Shown here piece after piece: positions 26,931 to 36,852 of a stretch of 64,000 nt of DNA. Under the pieces are notes generated by a model. The model did no database searches and had not been told where the DNA came from. It saw only the letters and a list, made by a program, of their open reading frames with translations. Origin of the DNA: Vibrio sinaloensis (GTDB lineage: Bacteria > Pseudomonadota > Gammaproteobacteria > Enterobacterales > Vibrionaceae). The stretch covers positions 1,860,001 to 1,924,000 of the forward strand of contig NZ_CP096199.1 in NCBI RefSeq assembly GCF_023195835.1. The letters are read 5' to 3'. The position numbers were made by a program, and so were the translations under genes. Each line of letters opens with the position of its first letter. The first letter of the stretch is position 1.

Positions 26931-29360
26931 TTAATTACAGTAATCTTTAACCAGAAGGGTCAGCACATCAAGGTCTTGCTGAGGTGGAAAAGTACCTTGT
27001 TTTAAATGGCGTTCGATGGTGGCAAGCGTTTGTTGTAACTGCGGTGTTTCGATGGCGGCAAGCTCTTCGCCAATTAGCTCGAAGCGGCTCTGGGCGTAAG
27101 ATAGATCTTTGTTCTCTATCGCCATGTAGAACAGCGCCAACGGCTCTTCTAGATTGACTGAGTTGGCGGGTTCAATAAGATTTGGATGAGGACGATACTG
27201 ATAGAGTTTATCTGAATAACTCATCAGAGCGTCATCGAGTTCAATTTCGTCAATAGGTTTAGAAATAATATAGTCAACGCCCGCGCCAAGCATCCGCTCT
27301 CGAGTATCTTTAAACACATCGGCAGTACAACCAAAAATGAGCACATTCGCTTTGGCACTATTTAAGCTTCTAATCGCCGCTGTTGCGTCTACGCCGTCCA
27401 TGACAGGCATATGGTTGTCCATCAGTACGAGATCGTAGTTATCGTTCGCCACCGCGTGCACACCGAGCTCACCGTTTTCTACGGTATCGCAGGCAAAGCC
27501 CTTGTTGGTCATAAAGGTGGACAAAATGATGGCATTGGTTCGATTGTCTTCAACGATTAAAGCTCTTAGACCGTGATAATCGAGTTTTTGATTCTCGGCA
27601 AACTCAGCGTAGGTTGGCTCACACTGCTCGACTTTCAATCGTACTTCAAAACTCGAACCGATCCCGACTTCGCTGGTGAGTTCTATTTCACCCTGCATCA
27701 GCTCGCACAGCTGTTTTACGATAGCCAGTCCAAGACCGGTTCCGCCAAATCGTCGTGTCGTCGAGGATTCAGCTTGTTCAAATGGCTTAAAGATTTTCTG
27801 CTGCGCCTCTTTAGCAATGCCGATCCCTGTGTCTCGTACTCGGATCAATAGATAGACTTCGCCATCTAGCTGCTCCTCTTTGAAGTACACTTCCACATAG
27901 CCGCGCGAGGTAAACTTGACCGCGTTGTTGAGTAGATTGAACAGTATTTGCCGTAATCGCGCCTTATCACATAGGTACCAACGCTCGTTAGGGACTTCTG
28001 AGTACACTTTAAACTGTAGGCCCTTCTCCGAACACAGGGTGTAATACACGCTATTGATACTGCCGATAATTGACTCAAGCGGAAATGGCGAGCTCTCGAG
28101 CTCTAGATGCCCCTGCTCTACTTTAGAGAAATCGAGGATCTCGTTGAGTAAGGTCATCATATGCTCACCGGATTCGTACAGAGTTTTTAGGTGCTTGCGC
28201 TGCTCGTCATTTAAGTCTGTCTTCAACAGGATTTGCGCGGTACCAAGAACACCATTCATCGGGGTGCGGATTTCATGAGATAGGGTGGCTAAGAATGCAC
28301 TTTTAGCTTTGGTTGAAGCTTGTGCTTTGACTTTTTCGCGTTCGAGATAGATGGTTTTGTGATTGAATGAGTCAATCAGATATTTAATTTCATCTTGGCT
28401 ATGATAGTCCGTTTCGATAATGCCGCCCTGCTTCGAGTTATCAACACTGCGCGCAATCGTGATGATCGGCGAAATCAAAAATCGATCGATGAGAATATAA
28501 CCTAGCATGACACACGCGAGCATAATGGGGACAATCGCCGCCTCGACTTTCGAAACCACATTGTAGACTTGATCAGCCACCAGTTGATTTGCATTGACGA
28601 CTTCAACACTCCAATCGAAACCACCAAATTGATGTCGGCTGATATAGACATCTTCTGCCAATTGAAAGTTGTACTCTGTCACCATGTCGCCATAGCCGTC
28701 GCGCAAAATCACCCCTAGCCCATACTCTTCGGCGTGTTGGCGAACAAACTTAACTAAGCTTTCCAGCGAAATGTCGACCGTAGCGACTCCGGCAAACGCT
28801 CCATCAACGTAGTATGGTGAAGAGGCGGTAATCATTTGAATGTGCGTGAAAGGGTCGATATAAACTGGCGACCATGCGACGGTGCCGCTCGGTTTGTCGA
28901 CCACCGATAAGTACCAGGACTCATTTTCATACCCACCCAATGCTGGGTTGTTCCAAGATTGAAGCTGGTCAATTTGGCCGTCGCTGGCACGGCTGAAAAA
29001 CAGGCTGGTGTAGGCAGTATCCGCATCGACTGAATAGGGTTTGGGCCATATCCCCCCACTTATCGTCACGCCATCGATCAATGCAAACAGTTGACTGAGT
29101 TGCTCTGCTTGATGTGACTGATCATCATTAAAGCCGCCAATACTGACAATCGCCTTTAAGATACCCAGTGACACGTTGACCGGATGAAGAATTTGCTCGG
29201 AGATGATCTCGGTTCTTAGGTCGAGGTTTTGTTTCAAATTGTCACGGGTAGGAGGCTCAACCACTAAATAGCTAATCGTACCGATCAACGCGACCACCAA
29301 GGCTAAATAGATGGCCAGCGCTAGGATGCTTTTCCTTTTGAGTGACGAGCGTATTTCCAT
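26931..29360 (-). CDS. Hybrid sensor histidine kinase with Cache-type sensor
   Basis: An 809-residue inner-membrane kinase. A first membrane span (residues 13-35) and a second (about 277-295) flank a large periplasmic domain of dCache type (WYLSVVDKPSGTVAWSPVYIDP, VDISLES). Then come HisKA (H in LATLSHEIRTPMNG), HATPase (NLLNNAVKFT, DTGIGI, GGTGLGLAI) and a C-terminal receiver with phosphoacceptor Asp in LVLMDNHMPVMDG. No separate Hpt domain is recognised at the end, though the last 100 helical residues could include one. No adjacent response regulator, so the output partner is encoded elsewhere. The signal is unknown. Confidence 0.87.
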   Translation of the reverse strand: MEIRSSLKRKSILALAIYLALVVALIGTISYLVVEPPTRDNLKQNLDLRTEIISEQILHPVNVSLGILKAIVSIGGFNDDQSHQAEQLSQLFALIDGVTISGGIWPKPYSVDADTAYTSLFFSRASDGQIDQLQSWNNPALGGYENESWYLSVVDKPSGTVAWSPVYIDPFTHIQMITASSPYYVDGAFAGVATVDISLESLVKFVRQHAEEYGLGVILRDGYGDMVTEYNFQLAEDVYISRHQFGGFDWSVEVVNANQLVADQVYNVVSKVEAAIVPIMLACVMLGYILIDRFLISPIITIARSVDNSKQGGIIETDYHSQDEIKYLIDSFNHKTIYLEREKVKAQASTKAKSAFLATLSHEIRTPMNGVLGTAQILLKTDLNDEQRKHLKTLYESGEHMMTLLNEILDFSKVEQGHLELESSPFPLESIIGSINSVYYTLCSEKGLQFKVYSEVPNERWYLCDKARLRQILFNLLNNAVKFTSRGYVEVYFKEEQLDGEVYLLIRVRDTGIGIAKEAQQKIFKPFEQAESSTTRRFGGTGLGLAIVKQLCELMQGEIELTSEVGIGSSFEVRLKVEQCEPTYAEFAENQKLDYHGLRALIVEDNRTNAIILSTFMTNKGFACDTVENGELGVHAVANDNYDLVLMDNHMPVMDGVDATAAIRSLNSAKANVLIFGCTADVFKDTRERMLGAGVDYIISKPIDEIELDDALMSYSDKLYQYRPHPNLIEPANSVNLEEPLALFYMAIENKDLSYAQSRFELIGEELAAIETPQLQQTLATIERHLKQGTFPPQQDLDVLTLLVKDYCN

Positions 29361-29480
29361 AAATCTTTGAATTTTGTCCTTTTATAGAAAATTATAGTGA
29401 ATAACTGCCTACAGCAACCTTTTTATCTCACAGTTTGGCTGTGTTACTATGCCGCCATCACAACTTAAGCTCGATATAGG

Positions 29481-30059
29481 ATGCCTATTTTGACACTACA
29501 ACAACTACTTGCTTTGCCTGAACTGGAACAGAAACTGATTAATGAGGCAAAAACGCAGGGCTTTGTCACCGCTATGGCAGCGGCACCCAATATATTGCCC
29601 CCTCATGAGTGGCTACCGTTTCTGTGGGGCGGAGAGGAGGTCGCGCCCTTTAGCGATGGTGAACAACTCGAAACCTATATCGAACTTATTGTAGCAATTT
29701 GGAATGAATACCGCCCTGCACTACTTGAAAATCGCTGGCAGTGGCCTGATGGATGCCGATTAGACGAAGAAGAAATCGTCACCCAAGAGACCAGAGATTT
29801 CTGTGAAGGGGTTCTTCAAGGCTGGCAACTTGCCCGCGATGATTGGGAAACTATCATGCCAGAAGATAGCGAAGACAACGCACTACTTGGCGGCGTGTTG
29901 CTTTCATTGAGCATGCTTTACGATCCGGAAACTTCCATTGCGACGCTCGCCGAACAGGGCATTGAAGGCCTTGAACAGTTTGAAGAGATTTTTAACGCAA
30001 TGCCAACCATGCTATGTGGGTTAACCATGCGCGGTACCATGCTGGCAGACCAGGCTTAA
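29481..30059 (+). CDS. YecA/YgfB-family (UPF0149) protein
   Basis: A 192-residue acidic protein of the UPF0149 group (YecA/YgfB). The family features seen are FCEGVLQGWQLARDDW near residue 112, GGVLLSLSMLYDP near residue 135, and an N-terminal GFVTAMAAAPNILPPHEWLP. The protein has no C-terminal SEC-C zinc motif. Function poorly known. Its start ATG follows GATATAGG; a strong terminator lies 20 bases after the stop. Confidence 0.75.
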   Translation: MPILTLQQLLALPELEQKLINEAKTQGFVTAMAAAPNILPPHEWLPFLWGGEEVAPFSDGEQLETYIELIVAIWNEYRPALLENRWQWPDGCRLDEEEIVTQETRDFCEGVLQGWQLARDDWETIMPEDSEDNALLGGVLLSLSMLYDPETSIATLAEQGIEGLEQFEEIFNAMPTMLCGLTMRGTMLADQA

Positions 30060-30079
30060 CTCACTCTATTGAAATCAAA

Positions 30080-30105
30080 AACGCAGCTCAGAGCTGCGTT
30101 TTTTT
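30080..30105 (+). terminator. Terminator after UPF0149 gene
   Basis: AACGCAGCTC pairs with GAGCTGCGTT around a one-base gap (effectively a tight loop), followed by TTTTTTT. Confidence 0.85.
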
Positions 30106-30117
30106 CTCAACCTATTT

Positions 30118-30280
30118 ATACCAAACAGCATAAATATCTGGTCATTCTTGCTGGTTAAAATCGCTGATAGCATCGTTATAGATTTTGTAGGTAGGTCAAC
30201 TAGCTAGCTGCAATCTATGCCTTGCTTTCAGCGATTTTTCCTGCGCAATTATCTGAACACCTACTTATCCCGTTTGGTAT
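30118..30280. mobile_element. MITE-like dispersed repeat with ATACCAAAC ends
   Basis: A 163-bp element with 9-bp terminal inverted repeats ATACCAAAC (30118-30126) and GTTTGGTAT (30272-30280), and an internal 11-bp inverted repeat AAAATCGCTGA (30157-30167) / TCAGCGATTTT (30228-30238), so it can fold as a long hairpin. Parts of it recur at 46793-46844 (right half) and 56271-56296 (left end). It encodes nothing. Its right end overlaps the last codons of the K+ channel gene. Confidence 0.7.
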
Positions 30281-31316
30281 TAGTTAGCGCCGATCGCCAA
30301 TCAATCTGCTCGATGCGTTCATCGGCAATGTAAAAGATTTTGCCGCCTGGGGTAATAGTGCGCGCCAGATCTGGATTGAGCTCAATCCCCTTTCCAATAT
30401 CCACCGCGATAAGTGTGGCTTGATAATGGCGCTTGAGAAAGTCAAACGCCGTTTCAACCGACAACGGATCAAGGTCTAGCGGATAGAGCGTGGAGTATTG
30501 GGTCATACCGCGAGTCGAGGCCAATAATTCTTGATGAAGCGCACTCGAGCCTGGATCAACCGCTGACTTCGCCAGCATTTCTGCGCCAACAGCCGGTATA
30601 CACTCGGCATTCGGGCAGTGTTGGCTGAGTAGATGGCTCAAAGCCTCATCCTTGAAGTAGGCTAACAGATGAGCGCTCGGGTTAACATTGGCGCAATATA
30701 GCGCCGCCGATAAGGTAATGTCGTCTTCTAAGTTATCGACGACGATGCAGCTGGCGCTGTAAATCGCCGCCTTGGCCATCTCTTGGCTATCGGTGTAACT
30801 GTTGACTTTGACAAAGCCAATCTCACCTGGCATCGGGTTTTCAATATCAGAGCGGCTACACAACACAATCGGACGTTTGCCCTCTTCTTCATGTTGCAAC
30901 ATCCGAATCAAATGAATAGTACGCTGCCCATTCCAACCTAATAATAAGATATGATTGTCCACACCCACTCTCCGTTTACCTAATACACCTGCACGCCAGT
31001 AATCCACCGCCCCTGAAGCCAAGCGTCCAATCAAGGCTGCAAACAGCGACAAACCTCCAGGAATGACAAACAAAACCACTACCCACTTACCCAGAGGTGT
31101 GGTTGGTGACAAGTCCCCGTAGCCCACCGTCGATGCCGTTACCATCAGAAAGTAGATAAACGTCGATACTTCCTGGGTCAGCGCTTGCTCACCACTGACG
31201 GATAACAGCAACCAAGATAAGCCAATGTAGGCCAATAGCAACAAGGCTAAGTTTCGATTACTTAGGCTAAACAGGTTTGAATGTAGCCACTTTCTAAAAG
31301 TTATCCAAAGGGACAT
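30261..31316 (-). CDS. Potassium channel with RCK/TrkA-N domain
   Basis: A 351-residue two-span potassium channel. The pore carries the selectivity filter TVGYGD (63-68), between spans at about 22-40 and 82-104. A cytoplasmic RCK domain follows, with a nucleotide-binding start HILLLGWNGQRT near residue 125, close to the usual GxGxxG but with W in it. In Kch-type channels this domain binds ligands to gate the pore. The last residues NTKRDK and the stop are encoded by the end of the repeat at 30118-30280, so the C-terminus has been altered by that element. Confidence 0.85.
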   Translation of the reverse strand: MSLWITFRKWLHSNLFSLSNRNLALLLLAYIGLSWLLLSVSGEQALTQEVSTFIYFLMVTASTVGYGDLSPTTPLGKWVVVLFVIPGGLSLFAALIGRLASGAVDYWRAGVLGKRRVGVDNHILLLGWNGQRTIHLIRMLQHEEEGKRPIVLCSRSDIENPMPGEIGFVKVNSYTDSQEMAKAAIYSASCIVVDNLEDDITLSAALYCANVNPSAHLLAYFKDEALSHLLSQHCPNAECIPAVGAEMLAKSAVDPGSSALHQELLASTRGMTQYSTLYPLDLDPLSVETAFDFLKRHYQATLIAVDIGKGIELNPDLARTITPGGKIFYIADERIEQIDWRSALTNTKRDK

Positions 31317-31361
31317 AGTGCTCCTTGTTACAACGCTGGTTTTTGATCGAACCGATTCAGT

Positions 31362-31390
31362 GTAAAAAACCAGCCTAGTTGGCTGGTTTC
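31362..31390 (-). terminator. Terminator between nadA and the K+ channel gene
   Basis: AACCAGCC (minus strand) pairs with GGCTGGTT across a five-base loop, followed by TTTTTA on the minus strand, 20 bases after the nadA stop. Confidence 0.8.
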
Positions 31391-31412
31391 AAAACACAGG
31401 GTCGAGCGCTAC

Positions 31413-32474
31413 TTACGCATTGCCTTTCACTTGCAGATTAAGCTGCTCAGCAAAGTCCAACATTCGGTTGAGAGGAATCAGTGATTTCACCCGCACTTCC
31501 TCATCAACAAAAATCTCGTGCTCTTCTCCACCATCACGCAGCGCAGACTCAATGGCTTTAAGGCCGTTCATCGCCATCCAAGGGCAGTGAGCGCAGCTGC
31601 GACAAGTTGCGCCTGCACCTGCTGTCGGCGCTTCGATCAACTCTTTCTCCGGCACCAACTGTTGCATTTTGAAGAAGATACCCTTGTCTGTAGCAACAAT
31701 CATCTGCTGATGCGGCAGCTCCTTGGCAGCCTTAATCAGCTGACTGGTTGAGCCTACGGCATCAGCAAGCTCTACAACACTAGCTGGAGACTCAGGGTGA
31801 ACCAGGATTGCTGCGTCAGGATATAAACCCTTCATTTTACGCAGCGCGTCGGCCGAGAACTCATCATGTACCACACACTCACCTTGCCAAAGTAGCATAT
31901 CAGCGCCGGTTTTATTGGCAATGTAAGAGCCTAAGTGACGATCTGGCCCCCAGATGATTGGCTTGTCTTCAGCATCCAGGTGCTCAACTATTTCTAGCGC
32001 GATGCTCGATGTCACAACCCAATCGGCGCGTGCTTTGACCGCTGCGGATGTATTGGCGTACACCACCACTGTGTGGTCAGGGTGCGCATCACAGAACTCA
32101 GTAAACTTATCCGCAGGACAGCCAAGATCGAGTGAACACTCGGCCTCTAACGTTGGCATCAGAATGCGTTTTTCTGGAGTGAGAATCTTAGCAGACTCCC
32201 CCATAAAGCGGACACCTGCAATAATCAGAGTGCTGGCAGGATGGCGGTTACCAAACTTAGCCATTTCCAATGAATCACCAACAAAGCCGCCGGTTTCTTC
32301 AGCCAGTGCTTGGATCTCAGGATCGGTATAGTAGTGAGCGATCAACACTGCATCTTTGTCTTTGAGCAGTTGTTTGATATTGGCAATATGTGCCTGCTGC
32401 TGCTCTGCTGTCAGTGGGACGGGCTTTGGAGGGAAAGGGTAAACTGTTTCTATTTTGTCTAATATGTGGCTCAT
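31413..32474 (-). CDS. nadA: Quinolinate synthase
   Basis: NadA condenses iminoaspartate with dihydroxyacetone phosphate to quinolinate in NAD synthesis and holds a [4Fe-4S] cluster. The 353-residue protein contains the cluster cysteines in [10 protein letters not shown] (near residue 118), WQGECVVH and [10 protein letters not shown] near the end, and the family start [10 protein letters not shown]. The ATG at 32474 gives the usual N-terminus MSHILDKIE; an upstream TTG adds six residues with no support. It lies downstream of the tol-pal operon, the order also found in E. coli, and ends in a terminator. Confidence 0.95.
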   Translation of the reverse strand: MSHILDKIETVYPFPPKPVPLTAEQQQAHIANIKQLLKDKDAVLIAHYYTDPEIQALAEETGGFVGDSLEMAKFGNRHPASTLIIAGVRFMGESAKILTPEKRILMPTLEAECSLDLGCPADKFTEFCDAHPDHTVVVYANTSAAVKARADWVVTSSIALEIVEHLDAEDKPIIWGPDRHLGSYIANKTGADMLLWQGECVVHDEFSADALRKMKGLYPDAAILVHPESPASVVELADAVGSTSQLIKAAKELPHQQMIVATDKGIFFKMQQLVPEKELIEAPTAGAGATCRSCAHCPWMAMNGLKAIESALRDGGEEHEIFVDEEVRVKSLIPLNRMLDFAEQLNLQVKGNA

Positions 32475-32555
32475 TGCTTTTGCTCTACGCAACTTCCGAT
32501 AATCCGGCTATTGTAACCCCAACTTCGACGAAGATTCCAGTTTCTCTACGGCAAC

Positions 32556-32583
32556 AAAAAAAGGAGCGATGTACGCTCCTTTT
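32556..32583 (-). terminator. Terminator of the tol-pal operon
   Basis: AAAGGAGCG pairs with CGCTCCTTT around a five-base loop, followed by T residues on the minus strand, 20 bases after cpoB. Confidence 0.85.
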
Positions 32584-32603
32584 AGAAATGACCACAAGCT
32601 CGG

Positions 32604-33377
32604 TTATAGATGCTCTTGAGCGAGCTTCGCTGACGCGCTGTTTGGGTATTCAGCGACGACTTGCTGGTAGTACTTCAACGCTTGTGCTTCGTTGTTGTTA
32701 CGCTTAGCAATATCGCCCAGCTTCACCAATGCATCTGCACGCTTGTTGGAGTCTTTATACGTCACCACCGCAGCAAAGCTTTTTACTGCTTCCTTATCTT
32801 GCTTCTTAGCAAAATAGAGCTGGCCTAACCAGTAGTGAGAGTTTGGGGTAAAGCTTGAATCCGGGTAGTCCTTTTGGAACTGTTGGAACGCCGCAATGGC
32901 ACCGGTGTAATCACGCTTTTTGAGAATCAGGTCGACTGCATTTTGATAAGCAGTTTGCTCGTCCACGTTAGAGCTAAAGGTTCCTGCCGCTTCAGGTTGA
33001 GTGTCCTCACTGAGCTCAACTTGCGCTGTGGGCTTAGCCACTTGCTCACGCAGTTTATCCAGCTCGATAAAAAGCTCACGTTGGCGCTGTAACATTTGCT
33101 CCATATCGTAAGTACTTTTTTCCAACTGACCACGCAGGTTGCTGATTTCAAGAGACATATCATCAAGCTGTTGCTGCATCTGCAACTGGACTCGATTGCG
33201 GTTTTCCAATAGGCGCTCTAAGCGCTGGACATCAGTTTCATTGGCAGAAACTGAAGACGTTGATCGGGCAGTCGTGCTACCGCTTAGATCGGATACTGGA
33301 GCTGGTGCAGCGAGCACTTGGCTCGCTGCACTTGCCAGTAACGTTAGCGTAAAAACGCGCTTAAGGTTACTGAACAT
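32604..33377 (-). CDS. cpoB: Cell division coordinator CpoB (YbgF)
   Basis: Periplasmic Tol-Pal partner that couples outer-membrane constriction with peptidoglycan synthesis. It has a signal peptide ending SQVLAAP, a trimerising coiled coil (residues 45-110, RLERLLENRNRVQLQMQQQL), and C-terminal TPR repeats (YQNAVDLILKKRDYTGAIAAF, PNSHYWLGQLYFAKKQ, DALVKLGDIAKRN). The 257-residue length is normal. It is the last gene of the tolQRAB-pal-cpoB operon and is followed by a terminator. Confidence 0.93.
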   Translation of the reverse strand: MFSNLKRVFTLTLLASAASQVLAAPAPVSDLSGSTTARSTSSVSANETDVQRLERLLENRNRVQLQMQQQLDDMSLEISNLRGQLEKSTYDMEQMLQRQRELFIELDKLREQVAKPTAQVELSEDTQPEAAGTFSSNVDEQTAYQNAVDLILKKRDYTGAIAAFQQFQKDYPDSSFTPNSHYWLGQLYFAKKQDKEAVKSFAAVVTYKDSNKRADALVKLGDIAKRNNNEAQALKYYQQVVAEYPNSASAKLAQEHL

Positions 33378-33392
33378 GAGGCAATTCCTCTA

Positions 33393-33920
33393 TTAGTACA
33401 CGAGAACTGCGCGGCGGTTCTTCGCGTAAACATCTTCTGATTGACCTAGAAGAAGTGGTTTCTCTTCACCGTAGCTAACGATAGAGATTTGATCGGCTTG
33501 AACACCTAGCGCTTGTAGGTATTTAGATACCGCACTTGCACGACGCTCGCCAAGAGCGATGTTGTATTCAGGCGTACCACGCTCGTCTGCGTGACCTTCA
33601 ATTGTCACGTTTAGCGCAGGGTTCTTGCTTAGGTATGCAGCGTGTGCAGCAAGCATCTCTTCGTAGTCACCAGCGATAGTTGCGTTGTCAAAGGCAAAGT
33701 AGATAGTTTGAGTTTCGCGTAGCGCTTGCTCTTTTAGCTCTTGCTCTGATAGTTGACCGTTTTGATCAATTGGCGACACAACTGTGTTATCAACAGTTTG
33801 AGTCTGGTTAGTTTCAGTAGAACCAGAAGTATTGGCTGCGTCATCGCTTGAGCTACATGCGGTAACGGCTAGTACTGGTAGCGCAATTAGAAGCCCTTTA
33901 AGAACTTTGTTAAGTTGCAT
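33393..33920 (-). CDS. pal: Peptidoglycan-associated lipoprotein Pal
   Basis: Outer-membrane lipoprotein that binds peptidoglycan and TolB. The lipobox is LAVTACSS, followed by a low-complexity Ser/Thr/Asn linker (residues 25-45), then an OmpA-like domain with the mDAP-binding motif [25 protein letters not shown] near residue 107. Length 175 is typical. It lies between tolB and cpoB, 35 bases after tolB. Confidence 0.96.
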   Translation of the reverse strand: MQLNKVLKGLLIALPVLAVTACSSSDDAANTSGSTETNQTQTVDNTVVSPIDQNGQLSEQELKEQALRETQTIYFAFDNATIAGDYEEMLAAHAAYLSKNPALNVTIEGHADERGTPEYNIALGERRASAVSKYLQALGVQADQISIVSYGEEKPLLLGQSEDVYAKNRRAVLVY

Positions 33921-33954
33921 TGTTATCGTTTCCTTTGTTATTGATACTTACTTG

Positions 33955-35307
33955 CTACAAAAACGGTGACCATGCAGGTGCACGAACTCGACCATTTGTT
34001 GCCGGTAATCTTGCTTTAAAGCGCCCATCGATAGAGACCATCGATAAGACATTGGTTTTGTTGTAAATCGAACTGTAGATGACCATGCCACCATTCGGTG
34101 AAATACTTGGTGACTCGTCGAGCAACGTTTTGGTTAATGTCTGCATCGCGCCTGTTTCTAAATCGAGTTTGGCCAGATTGAAACCAGAATTGCTGCGATT
34201 AACCATGACTAAGAAACGGCCATCTGGCGTAATTTGACCGCCTAGGTTTTGACTGCCCTGCCAAGTGAGTCGATTTGTCGAACCGTTTGCCAAATCTACT
34301 TGATAAATTTGAGGTTTTCCACCCCGATCGGAGGTAAAGATAAGAGATTTACCATCTGGGTGCCAAAACGGTTCAGTATTATTCGATCGACCGCGTGTTA
34401 TTTGGGTCAGCTTTCTGCTAGCCAAATCCAGGGTGTAAACCTGTAAGCTACCAGTTTTCGACAGAACCAATGCCAGCTTGCTGCCATCAGGAGAGAATCT
34501 AGGTGCACCATTGTGACGTGGGTATGAGGTTACCTTCTCACGCTCGCCGGTGTAGATGTTCATCATAAAGATTTCAGCTTGGCCGTTTTGAAAGCTTACG
34601 TATGCCAGTTGCTTGCCATCAGGCGACCACGCTGGAGACATTAGCGGCTGCTTGGAGCGCAACACCAAACGTTCGTTATACCCATCATAATCGGCGACAC
34701 GAAGCTGGTAAGGGAAACTGTCTTTATCATTCACCACAACGTAGGCAATGCGGGTCAGGAAAGCGCCTTTCTCACCGGTTAGTGCCTCGTACACTAAGTC
34801 AGAAATACGGTGAGCATACTCTCGCATCCGATCACCCGGCACTGTCGCGCGCTTATTAAACAGGACATGATCTTTCGATAACACCAATTGCCCATCATCG
34901 CTCAGCGCTTTGCTCTGGCCTTGAGTAAGCTGGCCGCGCACCACGTCCACCAGTTGGTAGTTGATGATATAGTTTCCATCTGCGCTTTGGGTGATGGAGC
35001 CAGTCACTAAAGCGTCAACACCTAAGCCAGTCCATGCATTAAAGTCGACTTCAGTTTCGCTGTATGGCGTTTGAGGCATCTTACTGGTCGCCACCGGACT
35101 AAATTTCCCGCTGCGCTGCAGATCTGAAGCAATAACGGCAGACACATCTTGTGGCAGGTTTCCTGGTCCGTCCCATTTAAATGGCACAATCGCGATAGGT
35201 CGCGCAGAGTCGATACCGTCAGTGATAACTAACTCAAGCGCCGCATTTGCTGTCTGTATCACGCTCAATACGGTGAGCACACATCCTATTATTAGTCGCT
35301 TTAACAC
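33955..35307 (-). CDS. tolB: Translocation protein TolB
   Basis: Periplasmic beta-propeller that connects Pal with TolA. A signal peptide ends [11 protein letters not shown]; the N-terminal TolB domain ([19 protein letters not shown]) is followed by WD40-like PD40 repeats, each with [13 protein letters not shown] motifs ([39 protein letters not shown]). The 450-residue length is normal. It sits 13 bases after tolA. Confidence 0.97.
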   Translation of the reverse strand: MLKRLIIGCVLTVLSVIQTANAALELVITDGIDSARPIAIVPFKWDGPGNLPQDVSAVIASDLQRSGKFSPVATSKMPQTPYSETEVDFNAWTGLGVDALVTGSITQSADGNYIINYQLVDVVRGQLTQGQSKALSDDGQLVLSKDHVLFNKRATVPGDRMREYAHRISDLVYEALTGEKGAFLTRIAYVVVNDKDSFPYQLRVADYDGYNERLVLRSKQPLMSPAWSPDGKQLAYVSFQNGQAEIFMMNIYTGEREKVTSYPRHNGAPRFSPDGSKLALVLSKTGSLQVYTLDLASRKLTQITRGRSNNTEPFWHPDGKSLIFTSDRGGKPQIYQVDLANGSTNRLTWQGSQNLGGQITPDGRFLVMVNRSNSGFNLAKLDLETGAMQTLTKTLLDESPSISPNGGMVIYSSIYNKTNVLSMVSIDGRFKARLPATNGRVRAPAWSPFL

Positions 35308-35320
35308 AAGCTATTCCTTA

Positions 35321-36391
35321 TTACTCAGGTACTACGGTTAAATTGATATTCTTTACTTTATTGACCACATCAGGGTCTTTGGGCAAAGGGAAACTGGCAA
35401 CACGCGCGACAGCACGTTTGGTTGCCGCGCATAAGCGGCTGTCGCCGTCGAGCACCGACAAATTGCCCAAAATCGCATCGGCGCCTGTTGGGATCAGACG
35501 CAGATTAACTCGACAAGACTTTCCCCGAAAAGCGTCCTCCAACAACAAGTTTTGCTGAATCAATTGAGTGTAAATTGCGCCATAGCGCTCAGCCTCACTG
35601 GCGACAAATCGAGAGCGAGCTGAGGTATTTAGCTCTGCTTCAGACTCTAGACCGGCAAATATGTCGTTAAGCGCCGCTTCTTGTTGTTTGCGCTCGCGCT
35701 CAAGTCGCTCTAAACGCTCTTGCTCTTGACGTGCCTTCTCTGCCGCTTCTTTCGCCGCTTTCTCTTTCGCTATACGCTCTTGCTCAGCTTTTTCTGCGGC
35801 CTCACGCTCTCTGCGCGCTTTCTCTTCGGCCTCTTTGGCCGCTTGTTCACGCTCAAGCCGCTCTTGCTCTGCCTTAGCAATCGCCGCTTCTTTGGCTAAA
35901 CGTTCTTGTTCTGCTTTCTTAACCGCTTGTTCTTTGGCTTTGCGCTCTTCTTCGAGCTTGGCTAAGCGAGCTTTTTCTTGCTTGGCTTTTTGCTCTTCAG
36001 CTTTGCGCTCTTGCTCTTTTTCGATCCGACGTTTCTCAGCTTCACGCGCCGCTTTCGCCTCTTTGGCTTGCTGCTCTTTTAGCTTGCGAATTCGCTCTTC
36101 TTCCGCTTTACGATTTTTCTCAAGCTGCTCGCTCTCGCGGCGCAGCTTGTCTAAACGTTCTTGCTCTTTTTTAGCCGCAGCTTCACGTTGGCTACGGATC
36201 TGCTGAGCTTGCTGTTTAACCAATGTTGGATCGATAACGACTGCCTGCACCATGCGCCCACTTGGCTCGGGTTTCGACATCGTAAAGTCTGTGCCCCAGA
36301 TAAGGGCCACAATCAGTAGCGCATGCAAACTGACCGATATCAATATCGGCTTTTTGTAATCACTACCTTTTCTGATCTTTTTCTCTTTCAT
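35321..36391 (-). CDS. tolA: Membrane-anchored envelope protein TolA
   Basis: Connects the TolQR motor to Pal/TolB across the periplasm. One inner-membrane anchor (residues 15-32, PILISVSLHALLIVALIWG) is followed by a very long helix of Lys/Glu/Ala repeats (about residues 55-245), then the C-terminal TolA-III domain with RVNLRLIPTGADAILGN and a cysteine pair (SCRVN, LCAAT). The length, 356, is lower than E. coli's 421, due to a shorter helical domain. The helical repeat DNA is the reason for long antisense open frames here. Confidence 0.95.
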   Translation of the reverse strand: MKEKKIRKGSDYKKPILISVSLHALLIVALIWGTDFTMSKPEPSGRMVQAVVIDPTLVKQQAQQIRSQREAAAKKEQERLDKLRRESEQLEKNRKAEEERIRKLKEQQAKEAKAAREAEKRRIEKEQERKAEEQKAKQEKARLAKLEEERKAKEQAVKKAEQERLAKEAAIAKAEQERLEREQAAKEAEEKARREREAAEKAEQERIAKEKAAKEAAEKARQEQERLERLERERKQQEAALNDIFAGLESEAELNTSARSRFVASEAERYGAIYTQLIQQNLLLEDAFRGKSCRVNLRLIPTGADAILGNLSVLDGDSRLCAATKRAVARVASFPLPKDPDVVNKVKNINLTVVPE

Positions 36392-36403
36392 GAATCGCGA
36401 ACG

Positions 36404-36847
36404 TTATTCCTTAATGTCCGTCAGCAGCCCAACTTTGGGTATACCAGCGCGACTCAACTCATCCAAAACCAACACGACATCCGCATAGGGTGTCGCTGCG
36501 TCTCCACCGACCGCAACGGGAGAATTCGGCTTCAATGACAATTCAGCTTTAACACGAACAATCACATCTTGCAGTGAAATGCCACGTGTCACTTCTTCAT
36601 CGTTGACGCTTAGTCCTAAGTTGCCCTCTCGATCGATTTCAACAATGATAAAGCTCGCATCGCTATCGCCAGCCAATTCCGAAGCAGGCTTAGCGGTCGC
36701 GGTTTTTGGTAGCTCGACATCGACCCCTTGCGTCACAAAAGGTGAAGTCACCATAAAGATGATCAGCAGCACCAACATTACGTCGATGTATGGCACGACG
36801 TTGATCTCTGCTGTCATTTTGCGTTTCTTAGGTTGGTAGCCCGCCAT
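36404..36847 (-). CDS. tolR: Colicin uptake/biopolymer transport protein TolR
   Basis: Part of the proton-driven TolQRA motor. A 147-residue ExbD/TolR-family protein with one membrane span (VPYIDVMLVLLIIFMVTSPF) containing the functional Asp, followed by a periplasmic domain with VELPKTATAKP and PVAVGGDAATPYADVVLVLD. It sits 5 bases after tolQ and 12 before tolA. Confidence 0.96.
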   Translation of the reverse strand: MAGYQPKKRKMTAEINVVPYIDVMLVLLIIFMVTSPFVTQGVDVELPKTATAKPASELAGDSDASFIIVEIDREGNLGLSVNDEEVTRGISLQDVIVRVKAELSLKPNSPVAVGGDAATPYADVVLVLDELSRAGIPKVGLLTDIKE

Positions 36848-36852
36848 CGCGA

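Noticed and set aside
35835..36206. Long plus-strand frame inside tolA
   Set aside because: It is antisense to the repetitive Lys/Glu/Ala helix of TolA, which readily leaves the opposite strand open.
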